A DNA stretch of 20,579 nt, from positions 1-20,579 of the forward strand of contig JAZNBK010000012.1 of the NCBI GenBank assembly GCA_045587025.1. Direction: 5' to 3'. Under the pieces are notes generated by a model. It did not search any database, was not told the origin of the DNA, and was given only the letters and a program-made list of their open reading frames with translations. The stretch comes from UBA1740 sp045587025. Lineage in GTDB: Bacteria; Bacillota; Clostridia; Oscillospirales; CAG-272. The translations under genes and the position numbers were made by a program. Position 1 is the first letter of the stretch; each line of letters begins with the position of its first letter. This document shows positions 15,373 through 20,579 of the stretch, piece by piece.

Positions 15373-15504
15373 TTATTTTGCGCGAAGGTCGTTTGACTTT
15401 GAATTTACCGTGGATTTCGGTTGCTCGCTCTGCTTTTTCGGAGCGTCGATTTTGCCACCCTTGTTGGTGGCGTAGGGATTATTAAAGCTTGTATTATCCT
15501 TCAT
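15373..15504 (-). CDS. Short hydrophilic protein of unknown function
   Basis: 43 aa (MKDNTSFNNPYATNKGGKID... to ...SNDLRAK), polar, lysine- and serine-rich, with no hydrophobic core; likely disordered. I start it at ATG 15504 because AAAGGAGGAGAGG precedes it closely. An upstream extension is basic and would include the inverted repeat at 15530-15572. It lies 30 nt before the scaffold gene. It may be a leader or assembly peptide; I do not recognise it. Confidence 0.55.
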   Translation of the reverse strand: MKDNTSFNNPYATNKGGKIDAPKKQSEQPKSTVNSKSNDLRAK

Positions 15505-15529
15505 TGCCTCTCCTCCTTTCCGGCTACGC

Positions 15530-15572
15530 TTAAAGTGTAGCAGATATCTAACGTGAAATGGGTACACTTTAA
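15530..15572. promoter_or_regulatory. Inverted repeat, possible operator or RNA hairpin
   Basis: Perfect 10-bp arms TTAAAGTGTA (15530-15539) and TACACTTTAA (15563-15572) enclose 23 bp that contain the palindrome AGATATCT. It sits in the 106-bp gap before the 43-aa/scaffold/capsid genes. One half-site recurs at 13270-13280 in the gap before the connector gene. An operator for late-gene control is possible, as is a stem in the mRNA. No clear -35/-10 pair is visible nearby. Confidence 0.5.
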
Positions 15573-15610
15573 CGCGTCGCTTGCGCCTCTCGGGCATCTA
15601 TTGAGCGGCG

Positions 15611-16336
15611 TCACTTGCTGCTTTTGTCCAGAAGGTCCATGAGTTTATTTTTTTCGGCCTCCCTGTCGGAAATGAAGGCGGCGCATACCTTAGAGAGAGT
15701 TTTTGCCTCTTCCTCGCTCACACCGCAGGCGAGCGCCAGAGAATAAGCCGTTTTCTCGTCTAAGTTGTTAGATAACATCTGCATAAGCAGAGTTCTCTTT
15801 CCTGACGCGGTAAAGGTTCCGGTATTCTCTTTCGTAAGGGAAGCGCCTAAATTAGAGGCGAGCTCTGCGAGCTCGGGGGAAAGTCCCGACGCAATACCGA
15901 GAAGATAATTCGTGGAGAGATTGTCCGATTTATGCTTGACGATATCGTTTATCGTGTCGGAAAAAAGCTTTTGCTGAGATGTCTCGCTGTCACTCAGATA
16001 ATCAGCGTAGCCGCTTCGGTTTTTTATAGCAGCCAGGTCCCGTTTTCTTGCCGCCGTTTCCTTTGCGTTTTGAAATTCCGAATATGCGTTTCCGTCTAAA
16101 TAGGCGGCGTAACCGCTCCCGAAAAGTCCGCTTCGGGAGAGCGCTTCTCCCTGTCTGCCATAGCCCGCTCCTGCGCGGTCGTATTCTCTTTGCGCCTCTT
16201 TTATCGCGCTTGAATAATCGAGCTCGCTCGTGTCTCCTCTTTCGCTTATCCAGTCGGAATAGCTCTTTTTCGGCTTTGCCGTCTTTTTGTATTTTTCAAT
16301 AAAATCCTCCAAGGTAACGCTTGATTTGTTTGACAT
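15611..16336 (-). CDS. Unknown head-region protein between portal and scaffold
   Basis: 241 aa. The N-terminal part is lysine-rich (LEDFIEKYKKTAKPKKSYSDW). A motif follows at about 55-85 (AGYGRQGEALSRSGLFGSGYAAYLDG), which I recall from Clostridia phage proteins near the portal. The C-terminal half is helical and coil-forming. The ATG overlaps the portal stop (TAATG), so translation is probably coupled. Location suggests a minor head or portal-associated protein, perhaps part of internal core or ejection machinery. No enzymatic motif is seen and I assign no function. Confidence 0.65.
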   Translation of the reverse strand: MSNKSSVTLEDFIEKYKKTAKPKKSYSDWISERGDTSELDYSSAIKEAQREYDRAGAGYGRQGEALSRSGLFGSGYAAYLDGNAYSEFQNAKETAARKRDLAAIKNRSGYADYLSDSETSQQKLFSDTINDIVKHKSDNLSTNYLLGIASGLSPELAELASNLGASLTKENTGTFTASGKRTLLMQMLSNNLDEKTAYSLALACGVSEEEAKTLSKVCAAFISDREAEKNKLMDLLDKSSK

Positions 16337-18177
16337 TATAAAATCTCCTTTTTATTTTCTTTAAAAGCGCCTGCGGGCGTAGCACTCTCCTCAAGCAGAG
16401 AGCTGAAATATTCGACGTTCTCTCTTGCGTGAGGGTAGTGCGCTCTCTCCTGATTTTGCCAGTAGCGCAAAAGCGTGGTCGTATCATCGGGGTTGCCCAA
16501 GGTTCCCGCCTTCAGATTTTCGAGGTTCTTTTCCCACAAAAGCTCCCTCTGCTGCTCAATTCCGTCGTTTAAGTCAACCGAGAATAAATAGCCGTCGTCG
16601 TAATAATATTCACCCGTTTTCTCGTCAAATTCTATGAAATCGTAGCGGTTAAATTCTGCGTTGTGAGTTCTTCCGTAGGCGTCCTTATACGCAATTCTTC
16701 TCGGCTCGTCCGAATAGGCGAGAAAATGCTCGAATATAATGCGGTCAATATCTGCGTAAGCGGAATGTTTCATTTTGCGCTTTGATTCAAGTCGCCCTGC
16801 CGCCTGCTCGACCTGCAGCTGCTTCGCCTTCCCCGAAAGCGCGGAATTGTCGCTAAGACCTATGTAGGTGTCGGAAATTCCTATAATTCGCTTTGCGTGC
16901 TCGTAAAGTCGGTCGGACTGCAAAACGTCCTGAGAAATTGAGGGCGTGTTGTCTATCGTGCCGTACATTCCTGCGGTTTCTCCCGGCTTCAGCTTTATTA
17001 CCTGACCGAAAACGCTGTTGTTAAGCGAGACCTGCGCATCCTCGGGCACGATAGGCGTAATTCCCGCGCGCAGAAGCTTCTGCATTATTCGGCTCTCGAG
17101 CTTGTTTATCTGCTGTTGCTGAGGTCTTATAAATTCGCAGTCGCTCTGTCCGAAGGGCGAGCCGTCCTTCGAGGTGTTTTTTCTGATTACGATAGGAAAA
17201 CGCTTGGGCGAAAAATACGGCAACCTCGTCTGCTGCATATCGACCTTGAAAAGCTCGCTTTCAGCGCAGGGAATGCCGTTTTTGTTCAGTAGCTCGCCGA
17301 GCTCGTTCATCTTTGGCGTTTTGGCGCAAATTATACTTCCGTCGCTTCTGACTATATCCTCAGAGAGAGTTTCAAACTCTATGCTCTGAGAGAAAAATTC
17401 GCCGTTTTTACATTGACATAGCGGTTGGATTTTTTTGCAGCTTTTGCAAAAATATCTTTTCCTTTTATAATAGTCCTCTATATCGAGCAAGATAACCTCT
17501 CCCGAAAAAGCAAATTCCGAAATGGCGTTTTCTTCGTTTCGGTAGAAGCAGTGTATGACGGTAACCGTGTCGCTTTCGCTTGCGTCGCGGTCCTCTCTTT
17601 CGGTCTCGGCGAGCAACGAAAGCTCGTGCGAAATTCCGTATTTGCGGACAAGCTCACTTCTCGTCGTGTGGAAGCGCAGAAAGCAATATTCCATTTCCTC
17701 TACGTCACAAATGCCCGGCTGAGGAAAGAAATCGTCGGGGCTGAGACAGTAGATTTTTATACCCCCCTTCTCGTTGTGGGAAAAAAGAGAGTTGTCCCAT
17801 TCGATAAACCAGACGCTTGAGCCGTAGATATACGTATATCTTTCGTCCAGGTCGTTCATTTTTTCGAAGGGGAGAACATCCCTTACCTGAGAGCAGAGCT
17901 TTTCTATTGATTTTGCGTTCCTGTCCCGCTTTTCGCTGTATTCCTTCGCCTCTACCTTCGGCGCGGGGATAGCAGACGAGACCTGCGCCTCGATAAGCTC
18001 GTAGGTTATGTTTCTTATGCAGTTTGCCTTCTCGCTCGAGCCGTCTATCTCGGCGCTCCCTCGGTACTGCGCCATGTTTCTTTTGTGCGCGTCGGAAAGA
18101 GCGCCGTTCTCGTTTTTCGAGTTTTCATATAGGTTTTGAAAAAAGGCGAGTCGGTTTTCATTTTTTTCTGTTTTCAT
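16336..18177 (-). CDS. Portal protein
   Basis: 613 aa, in the long range for portals. Portals form the 12-mer ring at one capsid vertex through which DNA is packaged and ejected. Features are RNITYELIEAQVSSAIPAPKVEA (about 55-76), YIYGSSVWFIEWD (about 116-128), LSPDDFFPQPG (about 145-155) and a long C-terminal helical region with QQQINKLESRIMQKLL. The central insert carries C244-KS-C247-KKIQPL-C254-Q-C256, a zinc-ribbon-like knuckle unusual for portals. It follows the large terminase with ATGA overlap. The call rests on order, length and motif pattern. Confidence 0.85.
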   Translation of the reverse strand: MKTEKNENRLAFFQNLYENSKNENGALSDAHKRNMAQYRGSAEIDGSSEKANCIRNITYELIEAQVSSAIPAPKVEAKEYSEKRDRNAKSIEKLCSQVRDVLPFEKMNDLDERYTYIYGSSVWFIEWDNSLFSHNEKGGIKIYCLSPDDFFPQPGICDVEEMEYCFLRFHTTRSELVRKYGISHELSLLAETEREDRDASESDTVTVIHCFYRNEENAISEFAFSGEVILLDIEDYYKRKRYFCKSCKKIQPLCQCKNGEFFSQSIEFETLSEDIVRSDGSIICAKTPKMNELGELLNKNGIPCAESELFKVDMQQTRLPYFSPKRFPIVIRKNTSKDGSPFGQSDCEFIRPQQQQINKLESRIMQKLLRAGITPIVPEDAQVSLNNSVFGQVIKLKPGETAGMYGTIDNTPSISQDVLQSDRLYEHAKRIIGISDTYIGLSDNSALSGKAKQLQVEQAAGRLESKRKMKHSAYADIDRIIFEHFLAYSDEPRRIAYKDAYGRTHNAEFNRYDFIEFDEKTGEYYYDDGYLFSVDLNDGIEQQRELLWEKNLENLKAGTLGNPDDTTTLLRYWQNQERAHYPHARENVEYFSSLLEESATPAGAFKENKKEIL

Positions 18178-19535
18178 AATGGTTCTCCGTATTTCCTTTT
18201 TAAATAAATTCTTTCTTCTTCGTTTGCCGCGTTATAGTCCTGCCACATATCAGGCGTCCAGAAATTACGGACGACGCTTTTCTCCTCCTCGTTCGGCCTC
18301 GCGTAAAATATAGCGAAGCCGCGAAGGGCGTCGGGCGCGTGCGTGATTTCGTGCGGCTCGTTTGCCGTATCGGTCGGTCTTTGACTGTCTATCTGAAGCA
18401 TCGGGAGACAGCGTATTATTTCTCTGCAATTCCGAAAGATTTTAAGACGGCATCTCCCCTCCGCGTCGGTTTTTAAAAGCTCCTTTATAGATAGCCACCC
18501 CGTTTCTCTGTCGTTAGACGTCTTTGTGAAATAAAGTCCGTTTTCCGAGAAGATAAGCGCCTTGCTTCTCCCCGTCTCCTGACTTCTGCTCCATAGGTCA
18601 GGCGGAGCCAAGGTCGCGTATATGCTCTCGTCGGGCGGAGTTGCGTCGCAGATTTTTTTCGCTGCGTCGCTTATCATAAGGTTGCTCTCGCACAGCTCTC
18701 TGTAAATATAGGCGTTTCTATCTCCGTCGACGGCTATCCAAAGGCAAGCGAGACGGTCGAGCCCGTAGTCGATAGTACGGTACTTCCGCCATTCCTTTGG
18801 AATAGGGAAGGGGTTGCAGGTGTGCTTTTCGTAGTCAAACTCGGAAAAATATTGCCCTTCGAAAACGTTCCAATCTCCGTAAAGGAGCGCCTTCTTTTGC
18901 GCCTCGGGCAGAGAAAGCAGACGCTTCTTGTAGTCGGGATCGCTCTTTACGAGAAAAAGATTGTCGTCGATTTTCGAGGGGATAAAAATCCGTCGGCTTC
19001 CGTCCGCGGCGGTAAAGACGGTGTCGGGGGGCGCAGGGTCGACGAATCTCGCCTTCACCCACGTATGCCCGACGCCGCCCGGGTTTGTCGAGGATTTTAT
19101 CTGCTTGGGGTTTGAGTTAGCTCCCCTCACTCTTGAAATGAGGTATAGATATTGAAATTCCGTGAAGTGCGTCAGCTCGTCGAAGCGCACGGTGTCGTAT
19201 TCGGCGCTCTGATATTGGAAAACGTCATTTTCGGTAGCGCAGTAGCCAAAATCGAGAATGCTCCCGTTCTTGAATTTTCCGCTGTGAGCGGTCGAATTGT
19301 ATGTATATATTTCACGGGGAAACAGAGAAAGACTGACACGAATTAAGGATTTTTCAAGCTCAGCGAAGGTACGCCTTAAAATGAGCTGCTTGGAATTTGG
19401 ATATCTGAGAGCGTAAAGAAAGGCGTCCACCAATTGACCGAAGGATTTGCCGCCTCCCGCCGCCCCGCCGAAAAGAACCTCCGTCGCCTCCGCGGTTATG
19501 AATTTTTTCTGTTTTCTTGTGATTTTAATATCCAT
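18174..19535 (-). CDS. terL: Terminase large subunit
   Basis: 453 aa motor that pumps phage DNA into the prohead and cuts it. Walker A is GGAAGGGKS (23-31), Walker B is TVRFDE (115-120) with the catalytic Glu following Asp, and the coupling motif is SSTNPGG (148-154). The C-terminal RNase H-like nuclease supplies D256 (TIDYG), D313 (APPDLW) and D402 (HAPDALR). Length and layout match Terminase_6/Terminase_3 families. The ATG has GGAG 4 nt upstream. It is coupled to portal by ATGA. All key residues are present, so an active enzyme is expected. Confidence 0.93.
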   Translation of the reverse strand: MDIKITRKQKKFITAEATEVLFGGAAGGGKSFGQLVDAFLYALRYPNSKQLILRRTFAELEKSLIRVSLSLFPREIYTYNSTAHSGKFKNGSILDFGYCATENDVFQYQSAEYDTVRFDELTHFTEFQYLYLISRVRGANSNPKQIKSSTNPGGVGHTWVKARFVDPAPPDTVFTAADGSRRIFIPSKIDDNLFLVKSDPDYKKRLLSLPEAQKKALLYGDWNVFEGQYFSEFDYEKHTCNPFPIPKEWRKYRTIDYGLDRLACLWIAVDGDRNAYIYRELCESNLMISDAAKKICDATPPDESIYATLAPPDLWSRSQETGRSKALIFSENGLYFTKTSNDRETGWLSIKELLKTDAEGRCRLKIFRNCREIIRCLPMLQIDSQRPTDTANEPHEITHAPDALRGFAIFYARPNEEEKSVVRNFWTPDMWQDYNAANEEERIYLKRKYGEPL

Positions 19536-19645
19536 TTTGCTCCGATTTGGTTTAAAATTTTCTCCTTTCCCGATAGCGCGCTCGAAGTTATACGAGGGGA
19601 AAACAGCTCATATAATTTATAGAAGCGTGTAAAAACGTAAAACGG

Positions 19646-19987
19646 TCATTCAATTGCGTCTATTACCTCGATTTTAACTTCAAATGGGGCGTTCTCCTTT
19701 CCTTCGTCCGCATCTTCCGAAAAACCGTATTTTGAGGACAGCAGAAATTTTACGAAGGATGGGTCGTAGCGCTTGATAAGCGCCCCGTCGGTCAGCATAT
19801 CGCAAAGTCGCGCAAGGCACTCGTTATAAGCGTTATCAAACTCTTTGTTCTCCTTTCGCCACTCGTCCAAATCTGCCGAGCGAGCGCCGATAGAGAAGGC
19901 GAATTTGGCGAAAGAGGGCAGCCCTTTTCCTTCCCCGTAGGAAAAAAAGCTCAGCATTTTTTCGGCATAATCTTCTCTGTATTTCAT
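19646..19987 (-). CDS. terS: Terminase small subunit-like protein
   Basis: 113 aa DNA-recognition partner for the large terminase. It begins with MKYREDYAEKMLSFFSY and then a helix-turn-helix-like part, SFAKFAFSIGARSADLDEWRKENKEFDNAYNE (about 24-55), the pattern of gp3/gp16-type small terminases. A second helical part follows (FVKFLLSSKYGFSED), ending in a short beta tail likely used in ring assembly. GGAGGAG lies 3 nt before the ATG. It is the first gene of the module and precedes terL by 110 bp, a gap in which I see no convincing promoter. Confidence 0.8.
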   Translation of the reverse strand: MKYREDYAEKMLSFFSYGEGKGLPSFAKFAFSIGARSADLDEWRKENKEFDNAYNECLARLCDMLTDGALIKRYDPSFVKFLLSSKYGFSEDADEGKENAPFEVKIEVIDAIE

Positions 19988-20180
19988 TTCTCCTCCTTCA
20001 AGCGAAGCGCGTGAGAAAAATGCGAAAAGCGCCTGTAAATCTTATATTCCCCCGCAGCTTCACCTAATTTTAACAAAAGCGCAACTGATTATGGGGTCAA
20101 TTTTTGCCCATGTCCTTTGTGCAAATTAGCCAAAAACAAAAACAAACGCATAATATTATGGTTAAAAATAGAAAAAGGTA
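19988..20180. other. Divergent intergenic region, right edge of the module
   Basis: AT-rich, without genes. It contains the 12-bp palindrome CATAATATTATG (20149-20160). On the - strand I find no -35/-10 pair with proper spacing that could drive the 18-gene module; a TTGACC lies there with no fitting -10. No tRNA fragment, direct repeat of the left border or terminator was found. Confidence 0.45.
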
Positions 20181-20209
20181 TTGACAAAACAAAAAAGAAA
20201 AGTTATAAT
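20181..20209 (+). promoter_or_regulatory. Consensus sigma-A promoter
   Basis: TTGACA (20181-20186), a 17-nt A-rich spacer and TATAAT (20204-20209): full consensus in both boxes. It points away from the phage module towards the secreted-protein gene. The start site would be near 20216, giving a leader of about 58 nt. Strong, apparently constitutive expression is expected. Confidence 0.92.
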
Positions 20210-20273
20210 TATTATGTATTTTTATATTATCTAATCAGAAATAATAAAAAATTTTTTCAAAGGAGAAAAAATC

Positions 20274-20579
20274 ATGAAAAGAAGGATATTAAGCTTTATC
20301 TTGGCAATGCTTATGGTATTTACCACGTTGCCCCTCATGATGCTTACTACATCTGCAGAGGAAGCGCAAGCAACCAACTATAATGCTTTATATGTGACGA
20401 ACGGATTAATTGGACATTTCGATGCAGCATCATATAATAACGACGGAAAGGACCTTTTGGATAACAGCATTACCGTCTTGGGAGACCCAATAGACGGTGT
20501 TCTCAACGGCGCGGTATATTTCCCCAAGATCCTTGATAAGAACGGCGACGGCAAGTTCTCGAACGGAGAAGCAGCTACA
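20274..20579 (+). CDS. Secreted surface protein, 5' part only
   Basis: The first 102 codons; cut by the window end. ATG 20274 is preceded by AGGAG with 8-nt spacing. Residues 1-28 form a signal peptide (MKRRILSFILAMLMVF..., cleavage near TSA-EE). The mature start LYVTNGLIGHFDAASYNNDG resembles the opening of LamG/concanavalin-like domains of gut Clostridia surface proteins. DKNGDGKFSNGE (about 88-99) is an EF-hand or dockerin-like calcium loop. It is probably a host secreted or cell-wall protein, although a phage-borne cargo gene is not excluded. Function and full length are unknown. Confidence 0.8.
   Translation, partial: MKRRILSFILAMLMVFTTLPLMMLTTSAEEAQATNYNALYVTNGLIGHFDAASYNNDGKDLLDNSITVLGDPIDGVLNGAVYFPKILDKNGDGKFSNGEAAT

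Larger units (their letters stand above)
1340..19987 (-). mobile_element. Phage late (packaging/structural) module, podovirus-like
   Basis: Eighteen same-strand genes run from small terminase to a closing terminator, in canonical phage order: packaging, head, connector, tail, fibres, membrane proteins. All frames are open end to end, with good ribosome binding sites and overlapping stop/start codons. No tape measure, tail tube or sheath is present, which fits a short-tailed particle. No integrase, excisionase, repressor, replication or endolysin gene is visible, and I find no direct repeat at the two ends. The limits given are those of the operon, not of proven attachment sites. Confidence 0.8.

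Noticed and set aside
15505..15597. N-terminal extension of the 43-aa gene
   Set aside because: It covers the inverted repeat and is extremely basic; the inner ATG has AAAGGAGGAG.
1340..19987. Contractile injection system or tailocin
   Set aside because: Terminase, portal and capsid are present, and sheath, tube and baseplate wedge genes are absent.
1165..20110. Attachment-site direct repeats at the module borders
   Set aside because: Reading both borders against each other and against the tRNA 3' ends gave no shared stretch of convincing length.

Overview
The window looks like chromosomal DNA of a low-to-mid-GC gut Clostridia (Oscillospirales/Ruminococcaceae-like). The signs are strong purine-rich ribosome binding sites, consensus sigma-A promoters, Gram-positive-type phage families, BspA-type leucine-rich repeats and a secreted protein with a lipid-free signal peptide. 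Genus and species cannot be set from sequence reading alone.

Left edge (1-1371, mostly + strand): the 3' end of a tRNA-Leu, an initiator tRNA-fMet and their terminator. Next comes a roughly 172-bp repeat element built from alternating AATGATG/CATCATT units and mini-hairpins. A promoter, a small SAM-dependent methyltransferase and its terminator follow. The remaining 180 bp are non-coding but structured and run up to a terminator that faces the other way.

Centre (1395-19987, all - strand, read right to left): one compact, apparently intact phage late module of 18 genes. The order is small terminase, large terminase, portal, two unknown head-region proteins, scaffold, a capsid decoration-like protein, major capsid protein, connector/adaptor, tail hub/nozzle, large fibre, two small tail accessories, YadA-like fibre, LRR-type adhesin, a small conserved tail protein, a signal-peptide/TM/coiled-coil protein, a holin-like protein and a 4-TM protein. 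There is no tape measure, tube or sheath protein, so this looks like a short-tailed (podovirus-like) particle. Stops and starts repeatedly overlap (ATGA, TGATG, TAATG), which suggests translational coupling. I see no integrase, repressor, replication gene or endolysin, and no recognisable attachment repeats. The module may be domesticated, defective, or one end of a prophage that continues beyond the window.

The tail genes are the most unusual part. A host-like BspA leucine-rich repeat sits inside the tail hub. The largest fibre carries what reads as a calcineurin-type phosphoesterase fold with nearly all metal ligands replaced. Two different fibres share an N-terminal docking module, which suggests interchangeable adhesins on one tail anchor.

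Right edge (19988-20579): about 290 bp without genes, then a perfect-spacing consensus sigma-A promoter. It drives a + strand secreted protein that is cut by the window end and is probably a host surface protein.
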